Shown in pieces: positions 9,601 through 16,163 of a stretch of DNA of 64,000 nucleotides. Origin of the DNA: an uncultured Lachnospiraceae bacterium (GTDB lineage: Bacteria > Bacillota > Clostridia > Lachnospirales > Lachnospiraceae); assembly GCA_934402055.1 (NCBI GenBank), contig CAKRTC010000007.1:1-64000 (forward strand). The letters run 5' to 3'. The notes under the pieces are model-generated. The model did no database searches. It was given only the letters and a program-made list of their open reading frames with translations, and had not been told where the DNA came from. The translations under genes and the position numbers were made by a program. Each line of letters starts with the position of its first letter. Positions within the stretch are counted from its first letter, which is position 1.

Positions 9601-10192
9601 TCTCTTGTGAGATCCTGATAAGTCCTGCATTTACAACACGCTGGGTATCTATGCCGTGATCCTGAAGCTCAAGGAAATAATTGCCCTCACCGAAGATGTC
9701 ACGGTATTTGAGAGCCGTCTTTTTTGCCTCCTCATAGAGTCCCGCAGCAAGATATCTTGCAACCTCTCCCGCAAGGCATGCCGATGAAGCTATTATGCCC
9801 TTGTGATATCTCATCAGCAGCTCAACATCAACTCTCGGCTTATAATAGAAACCGTCAACATATCCGCAGGATACTATCTTCATGAGATTTTGGTATCCCT
9901 CGTTATTCTCCGCAAGCAGTATCAGGTGATAATAACGGCTGTCATCGTGTACATTTTTCTCCTTGTCGAATCTCGATCCCGGAGCAACATAGACCTCACA
10001 TCCGATAATAGGCTTGATCCCCTGCTTCCTGGCTTCCTTATAAAAATCTATGACTCCGTACATTGCGCCATGATCGCTTATGGCAACGGAATTCATTCCG
10101 TATTCTTTTGCTTGCTTAATAAGCTCGGGGATACGTGAGGATCCGTCGAGCAGCGAAAACTGTGTATGTACATGTAAATGTGTAAATGCCAT
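6668..10192 (-). CDS. dnaE: DNA polymerase III alpha subunit (DnaE type)
   Basis: Replicative or error-tolerant C-family DNA polymerase. The N-terminal PHP domain starts with 'FTHLHVHTQFSLLDGSSRI'. The palm carries 'PVGPGRGSAAGS' and the catalytic 'MPDIDVDFCYERR' near residue 400. The little-finger and helix-hairpin-helix region follow, and an OB fold ('SAGVVTECKFKYTKTNKQMAF') and C-terminal domain end the protein. I chose the ATG at 10192 because it gives the canonical family N-terminus. A GTG at 10222 would add ten residues but lies inside a strong stem-loop. No clear Shine-Dalgarno precedes 10192. Confidence 0.95.
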   Translation of the reverse strand: MAFTHLHVHTQFSLLDGSSRIPELIKQAKEYGMNSVAISDHGAMYGVIDFYKEARKQGIKPIIGCEVYVAPGSRFDKEKNVHDDSRYYHLILLAENNEGYQNLMKIVSCGYVDGFYYKPRVDVELLMRYHKGIIASSACLAGEVARYLAAGLYEEAKKTALKYRDIFGEGNYFLELQDHGIDTQRVVNAGLIRISQETGIELIATNDVHYTYKEDAEPHDILLCIQTGKKVKDTDRMRYEGGQYYFKSEEEMRSLFKSVPQAIDNTQKIADRCNVEIEFGSYKLPRFAVPKGYTADEYLRKLCYEGIEDRYPGAYGAKDGGKAEYGIDIHERLEYELSTIESMGFVEYFLIVSDFIAYARRHDIPVGPGRGSAAGSVVAYALRITNIDPVRFSLLFERFLNPERVSMPDIDVDFCYERRQEVIDYVVSKYGKDNVAQIVTFGTLLARGVIRDVGRVLDIDYATVDRIAKMIPAELGMTLSKALSVSKDFKNAYEQDAEIKYLVDMSMRIEGLPRHTSMHAAGVLITSDRVDRFVPLARNADGTIVTQYIMTTLEELGLLKMDFLGLRTLTVIKNALDQIQRNYGTKIDIDQIDYDDKNVFRMISRGETSGVFQLESGGMTAFMKQLKPESIDDIIAGLALYRPGPMDFIPRYIKGKENKSSVVYECPELEPILSNTYGCIVYQEQVMQIVQSLAGYTLGRADLVRRAMSKKKHSVMQKERQNFVYGNVEEGVKGCIANGIPEETANRIFDEMTDFASYAFNKSHAAAYAVVSYQTAWLKYYYPAEFMAALMTSVMDSVAKTSEYTVTCKALGIKLMPPDINAGEYGFTAIRSGEGHGVVLYGLTAIKGVGRTVVEDIVAERNERGTFKDMEDFVQRMPDSVNRKAIEGFIKSGAFDSFDGNRRQKLILIDELLEEASARKRSDIAGQLTLFDIASDEDKQSFKHKLADVPEFDKDELLAYEKEAAGIYLSGHPMDNYADICNKIVTAWSKDYLPDEHTGVCRYGEGDELISAGVVTECKFKYTKTNKQMAFLTIEDIYGQLSVLVFPDSFEKNRELITQDSKLIIKGRASINRDETASLIAGSIYSIEDVSRELWIAFDDMEAYKQKAAELDDISFEHQGGSEVVVYLKKERMKKNLGRERRVNVSSEVIAVYEDAFGKDNVRTRVVGLKKGAQ

Positions 10193-10211
10193 ATTTTTGT
10201 TATTATCTGAA

Positions 10212-10251
10212 AACGGAACCACGGCGCTTATTTACCGCCTAAGGTTCCGTT
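10212..10251 (-). terminator. stem-loop between the HPr-like gene and dnaE
   Basis: AACGGAACC (10212-10220) pairs perfectly with GGTTCCGTT (10243-10251), and an inner GGCG/CGCC lies at 10223-10226 and 10236-10239. On the minus strand it is followed by TTTTCAGAT, a short T-tract. It probably terminates or attenuates the hprK-rapZ-whiA-HPr transcript just before dnaE. Confidence 0.5.
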
Positions 10252-10369
10252 AAAAATCTGTATTATATTGTATACCGATCCGGATGTTATATACCGAAGC
10301 GATATATCATTTACATACATAGCCCGATACACTGCCAAATTCCTCGGATCTGCCGGTAAAACACCGGTC

Positions 10370-10624
10370 TCAGCTCAAAGTGTTGAGATAATCTGTTATA
10401 GCCTTAAGTGCTTCCTCTTCATCTGCACCGTCAGCGGTTATAGTGAGTGTATCCCCCGTGCATGATACAAGACTCATCATACCCATCAGACTCTTGGCAT
10501 TGATCCTCTTGTCTTCAGCAACCACATATATTCTTGACGAATACTCTCCTGCAACCGATATCAGGTTTGCAAGTCTTCTCTCGATGTCCTGAGAAATATT
10601 AATTACTACTTGACTGCTTACCAT
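10370..10624 (-). CDS. Crh-like HPr-family protein lacking the phosphorylatable histidine
   Basis: An 84-residue HPr-fold protein. HPr carries sugar-transport phosphate on His15 in a GxHARP motif; here the aligned segment is 'SQDIERRLAN', with Glu in place of His15 and Leu in place of Pro18. The regulatory serine patch is kept ('NAKSLMGMMSL', Ser at residue 45, equal to Ser46 of HPr). This is the pattern of Bacillus Crh, which cannot transfer PTS phosphate but is phosphorylated by HPr kinase and acts in catabolite control. hprK lies in the same cluster, and whiA is immediately upstream, as in the Bacillus yvc operon. Inference: a dedicated HPrK signalling partner. Confidence 0.85.
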   Translation of the reverse strand: MVSSQVVINISQDIERRLANLISVAGEYSSRIYVVAEDKRINAKSLMGMMSLVSCTGDTLTITADGADEEEALKAITDYLNTLS

Positions 10625-10659
10625 TATTTACCCCTCCGTTTCCGATCCTGTACCAGCAA

Positions 10660-11328
10660 TCAGAAAACATCCTTTTCCCTAATGCTGTCCGCAATTGCAG
10701 CAAGCTTCCTGAATCTGTGATTGATACCTGACTTTCCGGTATCCGGCAGCAGATCCGCAAGTTCCTTAAGCGACGCATCCGGGTACTTCCTTCTGAGCTC
10801 TGCGACCTCCTTAAGACCGTCAGGAAGCTCATTATATTCACCGCTGTCAATGATAAGATTAATATCTGCAAGCTGCCTTACTGCGGCAGATACAGTCTTA
10901 CTGAGATTATGCATCTCACAATTGACAGATCTTTGTACTTGTTCTTTCATGCTCTTAAGTATGCGTATATTCTCAAATTCAAGTACCGCATTGGTCGCAC
11001 CCATTATAATAAGCACGTCCGATATAGCCTCGCTGTCCTTGAGATAGACCACATATCTGTCTTTTCTGCACATTACACCGGGTATTATGTCAAAGCCCTC
11101 TATCGCTTTTTTCAGCGACATTGCCTCCTGCTCGGTATCACATACAAACTCGAGATGATAGAACCTGTTGGGGTCGGATATACTGCCTGACTTAAGAAAT
11201 GTTCCTATAATTTCTTTCCTGTCATCCTCATGTCTATCCGATGCAACTCTGTCTATTCTACTATGCTGTTTTTTTGATGTAAAGTTTTTATTTTTAATCT
11301 CGTTTTTTACTTCGAACGAAAATGACAT
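10660..11328 (-). CDS. whiA: WhiA-family DNA-binding protein, internally shortened
   Basis: WhiA is a conserved Gram-positive DNA-binding protein with a degenerate LAGLIDADG fold and a C-terminal helix-turn-helix. The first residues ('MSFSFEVKNEI') and the whole C-terminal half ('NSVNCE'-type segment 'RSVNCEMHNLSKTVSAA' and HTH 'SLKELADLL...GKSGINHRFRKL') match the family. The length is 222 residues against about 310. Roughly 100 residues, the first half of the LAGLIDADG pair, are missing between residues 12 and 36 and replaced by a short basic linker. The frame is intact. It follows rapZ without the yvcK/glmR gene that often lies between them. Confidence 0.85.
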   Translation of the reverse strand: MSFSFEVKNEIKNKNFTSKKQHSRIDRVASDRHEDDRKEIIGTFLKSGSISDPNRFYHLEFVCDTEQEAMSLKKAIEGFDIIPGVMCRKDRYVVYLKDSEAISDVLIIMGATNAVLEFENIRILKSMKEQVQRSVNCEMHNLSKTVSAAVRQLADINLIIDSGEYNELPDGLKEVAELRRKYPDASLKELADLLPDTGKSGINHRFRKLAAIADSIREKDVF

Positions 11329-11410
11329 ATCTGTTTTCTCTGTCTATAGTTTTCTGCTCTCGGGCAAGGTTACAGCTATAGTTAAAACGGCTGTTTTAAT
11401 GCACAGATCA

Positions 11411-12271
11411 CTACTGTCTTGTAATATCTCTGTGCTCGACATTTATACCGTAATCCGCATTTTCCTTAAGATGCGCATACACCGTCTCTGCTATGGTGAC
11501 CGATCTGTGTTTTCCTCCGGTACATCCAAAGGCTATAACAAGCTGATTTTTGCCCTCATCTATATATTTAGGTATCAGGAAATCCAGAAGATCATTGAGC
11601 TTTGACACAAATTCGTCTGATTCCTCTCCTCTCAGCACATAAGCTCTTACTTCTTCATCAAGACCGGTCTTATTCTTAAGTTCATCCACATAGAAAGGAT
11701 TCGGCAAAAATCTCACATCCATTACTATATCCGCATCCTCAGGCAAGCCGTACTTATACCCAAAGGACATAATATTAAGATAAAGATTTTTATATGCCTT
11801 GCCTCTCGTGAAGATCAGCTCAAGCTGGGTGCGGAGATTTCTTGTCTTCATCCCGGATGAGTCTATAACGTAATCCGCACGATTTTTAAGCCACTCAAGT
11901 GACTTTCTTTCTCTTGCGATTCCGTCCTCTATATGTCCGGACAGTGCAAGCGGGTGTACCCTCCTTGTTTCCTTAAATCGTTTAAGGAGTACCTTGTCAT
12001 CGGCATCAAGAAAAAGAGTAGTGCACTCCGTATCCGAATCGCGAAGCACATCAAGTACATGAGCAAGCTTTGCCAGTCTTTCGCTGCCTCCGCTCCTTAT
12101 ATCTACGCCTATGGCTGCATTATGAGTACCGGATCGTTCGATAAGCTCCACAAAATTCGGTATAAGCTCTATAGGCACATTATCGGCACAATAATATCCT
12201 ATATCCTCCATTGTCTTGAGTGCTACTGTTTTTCCCGCACCCGACATTCCTGTGATTATGACCAAATGCAT
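11411..12271 (-). CDS. rapZ: RapZ/YvcJ nucleotide-binding protein
   Basis: P-loop protein of the RapZ (YvcJ) family; in Escherichia coli RapZ adapts RNase E to a small RNA controlling amino-sugar synthesis. Firmicute homologues bind and hydrolyse nucleotides. The Walker A motif is at the N-terminus ('ITGMSGAGKTVALK'). The C-terminal domain carries 'FGCTGGKHRSVTIAE' near residue 250, also a family hallmark. Its length (286) is normal. It begins 5 bp after hprK, so the two are surely co-transcribed, and it precedes whiA. Confidence 0.93.
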   Translation of the reverse strand: MHLVIITGMSGAGKTVALKTMEDIGYYCADNVPIELIPNFVELIERSGTHNAAIGVDIRSGGSERLAKLAHVLDVLRDSDTECTTLFLDADDKVLLKRFKETRRVHPLALSGHIEDGIARERKSLEWLKNRADYVIDSSGMKTRNLRTQLELIFTRGKAYKNLYLNIMSFGYKYGLPEDADIVMDVRFLPNPFYVDELKNKTGLDEEVRAYVLRGEESDEFVSKLNDLLDFLIPKYIDEGKNQLVIAFGCTGGKHRSVTIAETVYAHLKENADYGINVEHRDITRQ

Positions 12272-12276
12272 TATTA

Positions 12277-13338
12277 TCAGTCCTCTTCACCGCTAAGCTC
12301 TGTTGACTTTCGTCCCATAGTCTCGATCTTGATCTTCTGTATCCTGCTCATAAACTCACTCGGTGCATCATAACCGGCAACACGGGCTCTGTAGTTGATG
12401 GCTGCCGACTCGACTATGACTGCAAGATTTCGTCCGGGTCTTACAGGCACATCGATCTTGAACACCTTATTACCCATTATCTCCTCATACTTTGGTTCAA
12501 GCCCGAAACGGTCATAATTACGTTCCTTAACGTATTCCTCAAGGTTTATGATCATGTCGATATTCTGTGAATACTTTACTGCCTCATAACCGAACATCGC
12601 TCTGACATTTATAATGCCTATGCCTCTTACCTCTATGAAATCTCTGGTAAGCTCCGGTGCTATTCCGACAAGCGTTTCTTCCGATACCTTACGTATCTCT
12701 ACTATGTCATCCGATATAAGTCTGTGCCCTCTTTTTACCAGCTCAAGCGCCGCCTCCGACTTGCCGATACCGCTGTCTCCGGTGATCATGGTTCCTACGC
12801 CGTATACATCTACAAGCACACCGTGTAAAGTCTCCTTAGGCGCAAGGAGGACCCTCAGTATCTTGATGATCTCCGAGTCCATGTCCGAGGTCTCCCTCTC
12901 CGAACGAAGCAGAGGAACTCCGGATCTCTTGCAGACCTCTATAACAGGCTCCTTGACTCTCAGATTGCCGGAAATGATTATGCATGGCACATTATAGCTT
13001 GTGATCTTCTCCAGTCTCTCGGTAAGCACATCATCCGAGAGTCTCTTCATATATTCCTGCTCGTCACGGCCTATGACCTGAACCAGCTTGTATTCGAAGT
13101 AGTCAAAGAAGCCCGTAAGCTGAAGAGCAAGTCTGGAAATGCTGAATGTCTCAATACTTCGTTTACTCAAGTCGATCTCGGGAGTAAGGTTCTTAAGATT
13201 CAGTCTGTCCTTCAATGTTGCAACCGTAGCAGGTTTTGTCAGATTGATGTATCCCTGACTGTAATTATTAAGATTCGGTGTCACGATATCCTCCTCCCTC
13301 AAGCCTTGAAGCGGCTCATGCATGTTTCCACGACGCAT
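12277..13338 (-). CDS. hprK: HPr kinase/phosphorylase
   Basis: Bifunctional enzyme that phosphorylates HPr/Crh on the regulatory serine and removes the phosphate again, linking glycolytic state to catabolite repression. The Walker A motif 'TGDSGIGKS' lies at residues 186-194, 'LISDDIVEI' follows, and the family signature 'FIEVRGIGIINV' is near residue 235. At 353 residues it is about 35-40 longer than usual, mostly at the N-terminus. An internal ATG at 13323 ('MHEPLQGL') could be the true start. Its likely substrate, a Crh-like protein, is encoded three genes downstream. Confidence 0.95.
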   Translation of the reverse strand: MRRGNMHEPLQGLREEDIVTPNLNNYSQGYINLTKPATVATLKDRLNLKNLTPEIDLSKRSIETFSISRLALQLTGFFDYFEYKLVQVIGRDEQEYMKRLSDDVLTERLEKITSYNVPCIIISGNLRVKEPVIEVCKRSGVPLLRSERETSDMDSEIIKILRVLLAPKETLHGVLVDVYGVGTMITGDSGIGKSEAALELVKRGHRLISDDIVEIRKVSEETLVGIAPELTRDFIEVRGIGIINVRAMFGYEAVKYSQNIDMIINLEEYVKERNYDRFGLEPKYEEIMGNKVFKIDVPVRPGRNLAVIVESAAINYRARVAGYDAPSEFMSRIQKIKIETMGRKSTELSGEED

Positions 13339-13370
13339 ATCAATACGGCGGGCATATTACTTTACTGATA

Positions 13371-13415
13371 TATATTTTATTTCATATGGCATAATTTTCC
13401 ATGAAATAAAATATA
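13371..13415. repeat. perfect 15-bp AT-rich inverted repeat between murB and hprK
   Basis: TATATTTTATTTCAT (13371-13385) and ATGAAATAAAATATA (13401-13415) are exact inverse complements separated by 15 bp. It lies in the 152-bp gap between murB and hprK. No T-run follows on either strand, so it may be an operator or a symmetric weak terminator. Confidence 0.7.
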
Positions 13416-13490
13416 CGTTTCGAAACTGTGACAGGCTGCACACAATTAACGGATGTAAATGTCTTTATATGCATCAATGACGGTTTGCTG

Positions 13491-14417
13491 TTATCTGAAA
13501 TCTCCGAGGAATCTTACCTCAGGCTCAAGCTCTACTCCGTCTTTATCAAGTATCTTTGCCTTGACATCCTGAATAAGCTTATATATATCCTCGGATGTGG
13601 CATGATCCTTATTGATCACAAATCCTGCATGCTTCTCGCTGACTTCGGCTCCGCCTACTTTGTAGCCCTTAAGTCCGGCATCGCTTATAAGCTTACCGGC
13701 AAAATACCCTTCGGGTCTCTTAAAGGTCGATCCTGCCGACGGATACTCGAGCGGCTGGCTTTCTTTTCTCTTGTTAAAGAGTTCCTCGCACTTAGCCTTG
13801 ATATCTTCGGTATTGCCCTTAGAGAGTCCTATCTCCGCACGGCATACTATGCAGCCATCATCCATGAGGCTCGAGCCTCTGTATCTGAATTCTATCTCAT
13901 CCCTTGCAAGCTTGCGGATATTTCCGTCCCTGTCTATGATCTCGACACTCTCCACTACATCCTTCATCTCTCTGCCGTAGGCTCCGGCATTCATGATGCA
14001 TGCTCCGCCTATACATCCCGGTATGCCCGTAAGCTCTTCAAAACCGGTAGCTCCTATATTAGCTGCGATATTTCCAACGGCACTTAAGAAGCATCCGGCT
14101 CCGACATCTGCAATAAGCTTGTCACCCTGCCACTCATATCCGAGCATAGTAAACTCTGTTCCGTCGTTTCGTCCGAGATCTATTACCACACCTCTGTAGC
14201 CTTTATCCGATACCAGCAGATTTGAACCGTTGCCTATAACAAAATAAGGCAGTTTGTTGAGCTTAAAGTATCTGATAAGTGCCGCCGTCTCCTTGGTATT
14301 TCGAGGTACGATATAAAGATCAGCCGATCCGCCTGTACGAAAGGTAGTATGCGCCGACATCGGCTCATTTTTCTTTATTATGCCTGTAGTAAGCTTTTTT
14401 ATATTATTAATATTCAT
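13491..14417 (-). CDS. murB: UDP-N-acetylenolpyruvoylglucosamine reductase
   Basis: FAD/NADPH-dependent enzyme that makes UDP-N-acetylmuramate for peptidoglycan. The N-terminus has the FAD-site patch 'HTTFRTGGSADLY' and 'VIGNGSNLLVSD', then 'GIPGCIGGACIMNAGAYG'. The catalytic region has 'YPSAGSTFKRPEG', with Ser as proton donor, and 'HAGFVINKDHAT' near the end. The length and layout fit the short type II MurB. It starts 16 bp after murI, so the two cell-wall genes form one unit. Confidence 0.95.
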   Translation of the reverse strand: MNINNIKKLTTGIIKKNEPMSAHTTFRTGGSADLYIVPRNTKETAALIRYFKLNKLPYFVIGNGSNLLVSDKGYRGVVIDLGRNDGTEFTMLGYEWQGDKLIADVGAGCFLSAVGNIAANIGATGFEELTGIPGCIGGACIMNAGAYGREMKDVVESVEIIDRDGNIRKLARDEIEFRYRGSSLMDDGCIVCRAEIGLSKGNTEDIKAKCEELFNKRKESQPLEYPSAGSTFKRPEGYFAGKLISDAGLKGYKVGGAEVSEKHAGFVINKDHATSEDIYKLIQDVKAKILDKDGVELEPEVRFLGDFR

Positions 14418-14433
14418 ATTCTCTTTGCTGTGA

Positions 14434-15327
14434 TCACTTCATTTCCGAATACTGCTTAAGCAGCTCCGCCTCAGTCTCTGTCTTGCCGGGATCCGAATTG
14501 AGAAAGATGATTCCGTCAGATACCAAAGCAGACCTGCACAGGTCCAATTCAGCGGCATTTTTTCTTTCATTATCCGAGACCATCTCACGCTTCTCGGTGT
14601 GTATAAACAGAGGGACCTTATGTCCTTCTATATCTCCGCTTATATCCGGCAGTCCTTTATTATGCTTATTTATTTCCTCAATACCGATAAGCTCCTCTGC
14701 AACGCTTACCGCCGCATCATAGAAGCGCACCTTATCTCCGAGCACCGTCTCCAGTCTGTTCTTAACAAAAGGAAAATGTGTGCATCCCAGAACAACGCAG
14801 TCTACATTGCCGATATAATCCTTAAGAAGCTCTCTGAGGTATGCTTCAAACGCTGCCTCATCCTTATCATTGCCTTCGACAAAAGTAACTATACCCGGAG
14901 CCGCAAGCAGGCTTATATCAGCCTTATCCTTAAGCTCAGCATAGCGCGCCTTAAGTCGCTTTCCTTTAGTCGTGGCAGTCGTTGCGAGCACCAGTATCTT
15001 TTTGCCCGGATTTTCATCCACCGCCCACTTAAGAGCAGGCTCTATACCTATAAAATCATATGACGCATATGCTCCCGTCAGTTCACTCCATACCTCAGAG
15101 CTTGAAGTATTGCAGGCAACGACAAAGCATTTCACATCATATGATGAACTGAGCTCTCCGCATATATGTTTTGTAAGGGCTTCAAGCTGTTCATGTGTCT
15201 TCTCCCCGTATGGAGCGTTAGCAGAATCCCCGTAATAAATGTACTCTTCGTCCGGCATGGCTTTCCTTAGTTCATTAAGAACCGTAAGTCCGCCGAAGCC
15301 TGAGTCCATAACAACAATCTTACTCAT
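14434..15327 (-). CDS. murI: glutamate racemase
   Basis: Interconverts L- and D-glutamate, supplying D-Glu for peptidoglycan. The N-terminus is 'VVMDSGFGGLTVLNEL' with 'YYGDSANAPYGEK' following. The two catalytic cysteines are in 'FVVACNTSSSE' (about residue 73) and 'VVLGCTHFPFV' (about residue 180). The C-terminal about 70 residues are longer and less conserved than in many MurI. It lies just upstream of murB and diverges from the tRNA-Leu genes. Confidence 0.93.
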   Translation of the reverse strand: MSKIVVMDSGFGGLTVLNELRKAMPDEEYIYYGDSANAPYGEKTHEQLEALTKHICGELSSSYDVKCFVVACNTSSSEVWSELTGAYASYDFIGIEPALKWAVDENPGKKILVLATTATTKGKRLKARYAELKDKADISLLAAPGIVTFVEGNDKDEAAFEAYLRELLKDYIGNVDCVVLGCTHFPFVKNRLETVLGDKVRFYDAAVSVAEELIGIEEINKHNKGLPDISGDIEGHKVPLFIHTEKREMVSDNERKNAAELDLCRSALVSDGIIFLNSDPGKTETEAELLKQYSEMK

Positions 15328-15426
15328 AAATAACCTGTATCTGCAGCCTTTAAGCTGTATCCATGTTCCTGCAAGGAACTTTTTAATTACGCATAAACCT
15401 TTATTTGCAGGCTTACCGCGTGTAGT

Positions 15427-15455
15427 ATATTAGCATACTTTAGATGCTCTAACAA
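15427..15455 (-). promoter_or_regulatory. probable promoter for murI-murB
   Basis: On the minus strand TTGTTA (15450-15455), a 17-bp spacer and TAATAT (15427-15432), about 100 bp upstream of murI. The -10 departs from consensus at its 3' end. Confidence 0.4.
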
Positions 15456-15483
15456 TGCTTTGAGATTTTTTTCAAAAAAACTC

Positions 15484-15512
15484 TTGCATTATCCCATATC
15501 CTATGATAATAT
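15484..15512 (+). promoter_or_regulatory. promoter of the first tRNA-Leu(AAG)
   Basis: TTGCAT (15484-15489), a 17-bp spacer and TAATAT (15507-15512), ending 10 bp before the tRNA. The second copy of the tRNA gene has the same -35 and spacing (TTGCAT 15856-15861, TAAGAT 15879-15884), which supports the call. Confidence 0.55.
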
Positions 15513-15522
15513 AATCGTCGCT

Positions 15523-15606
15523 GCGGAGATGTCGGAATTGGCAGACGAGCAAGACTAAGGATCTTGTGCCAGCAATGGCGTGTGGGTTCAAGTCCCATTC
15601 TCCGCA
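15523..15606 (+). tRNA. tRNA-Leu(AAG), copy 1
   Basis: The acceptor stem GCGGAGA pairs with TCTCCGC and leaves discriminator A. The anticodon stem CAAGA/TCTTG closes the loop CTAAGGA, giving anticodon AAG (Leu, CUU). A long variable arm marks a class II tRNA. No CCA is encoded. It is 84 nt long and identical over its length to the copy at 15895. Confidence 0.93.
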
Positions 15607-15611
15607 CGATG

Positions 15612-15646
15612 AGGCGGTTGATTATCAACCGCCTTTTGTATATAAT
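15612..15646 (+). promoter_or_regulatory. overlapping terminator hairpin and promoter between tRNA-Leu genes, copy 1
   Basis: AGGCGGTTGA/TCAACCGCCT with a 3-nt loop (15612-15634), followed by TTT, ends the tRNA-Leu(AAG) transcript. The same bases hold a -35 TTGATT (15618-15623) placed 17 bp before TATAAT (15641-15646). That promoter would fire the tRNA-Leu(CAG) gene 11 bp further on. Confidence 0.65.
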
Positions 15647-15657
15647 ATCACCTGCAC

Positions 15658-15740
15658 GCAGAGGTGGCGGAACGGCAGACGCGCACGGTTCAGGTCCGTG
15701 TGCCGGCGACGGCGTGAGGGTTCAAATCCCTTTCTCTGCA
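15658..15740 (+). tRNA. tRNA-Leu(CAG), copy 1
   Basis: Class II tRNA with acceptor GCAGAGG/TCTCTGC (one G-U), anticodon stem CACGG/CCGTG and loop TTCAGGT, giving anticodon CAG (Leu, CUG). It has a long variable arm and no encoded CCA; it is 83 nt. It differs from the copy at 16030 by a single base in the variable arm (GGCGACGG against GGTGACGG). Confidence 0.93.
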
Positions 15741-15752
15741 TTATATTATTAA

Positions 15753-15788
15753 GATGCTTCCTACTTTGGTGGGAGGCATTTTTCTTTT
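15753..15788 (+). terminator. rho-independent terminator after the first tRNA-Leu pair
   Basis: GATGCTTCC...GGGAGGCAT forms a stem around a short loop and is followed by TTTTCTTTT. It ends transcription from the first tRNA pair. Confidence 0.75.
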
Positions 15789-15894
15789 ATCATACTTCAA
15801 CATCGCAGACTATACTATCTCGACAATAAAAAATTTAAGTTTCTAAAATTTGTGATTGCATTATTCTGAATCTTGTGATAAGATAATCTGCGTT

Positions 15895-15978
15895 GCGGAG
15901 ATGTCGGAATTGGCAGACGAGCAAGACTAAGGATCTTGTGCCAGCAATGGCGTGTGGGTTCAAGTCCCATTCTCCGCA
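15895..15978 (+). tRNA. tRNA-Leu(AAG), copy 2
   Basis: Same sequence and structure as 15523-15606, anticodon AAG. It is the start of the second unit of a tandem duplication of the tRNA-Leu pair, about 372 bp after the first. The spacer upstream has diverged except for the promoter hexamers. Confidence 0.93.
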
Positions 15979-15982
15979 TAAC

Positions 15983-16018
15983 AAAGCGGTTGATTATCAA
16001 CCGCTTTTTGTATATAAT
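15983..16018 (+). promoter_or_regulatory. overlapping terminator hairpin and promoter between tRNA-Leu genes, copy 2
   Basis: AAAGCGGTTGA/TCAACCGCTTT (15983-16007) followed by TT, with TTGATT (15990-15995) inside it placed 17 bp before TATAAT (16013-16018). The hairpin arms differ from copy 1 by compensatory changes (GCC to GCT with AGG to AAG), so the structure is conserved. Confidence 0.65.
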
Positions 16019-16029
16019 ACCGATTGTAC

Positions 16030-16112
16030 GCAGAGGTGGCGGAACGGCAGACGCGCACGGTTCAGGTCCGTGTGCCGGTGACGGCGTGAGGGTTCAAATC
16101 CCTTTCTCTGCA
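16030..16112 (+). tRNA. tRNA-Leu(CAG), copy 2
   Basis: Same structure as 15658-15740, anticodon CAG, one base different in the variable arm. No CCA is encoded. It is the last gene of the plus-strand tRNA cluster. Confidence 0.93.
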
Positions 16113-16123
16113 TTATATTATTT

Positions 16124-16163
16124 AAAAGGGGGCTGTTGCGTCAAGCGGACAGCCCCTTTTTTT
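16124..16163. terminator. bidirectional terminator between the tRNA-Leu cluster and the YitT gene
   Basis: AAAAGGGGGCTGT...ACAGCCCCTTTTTTT forms a GC-rich stem with T-runs readable on both strands. It serves the tRNA genes on the plus strand and overlaps the stop codon of the convergent membrane-protein gene. Confidence 0.8.
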
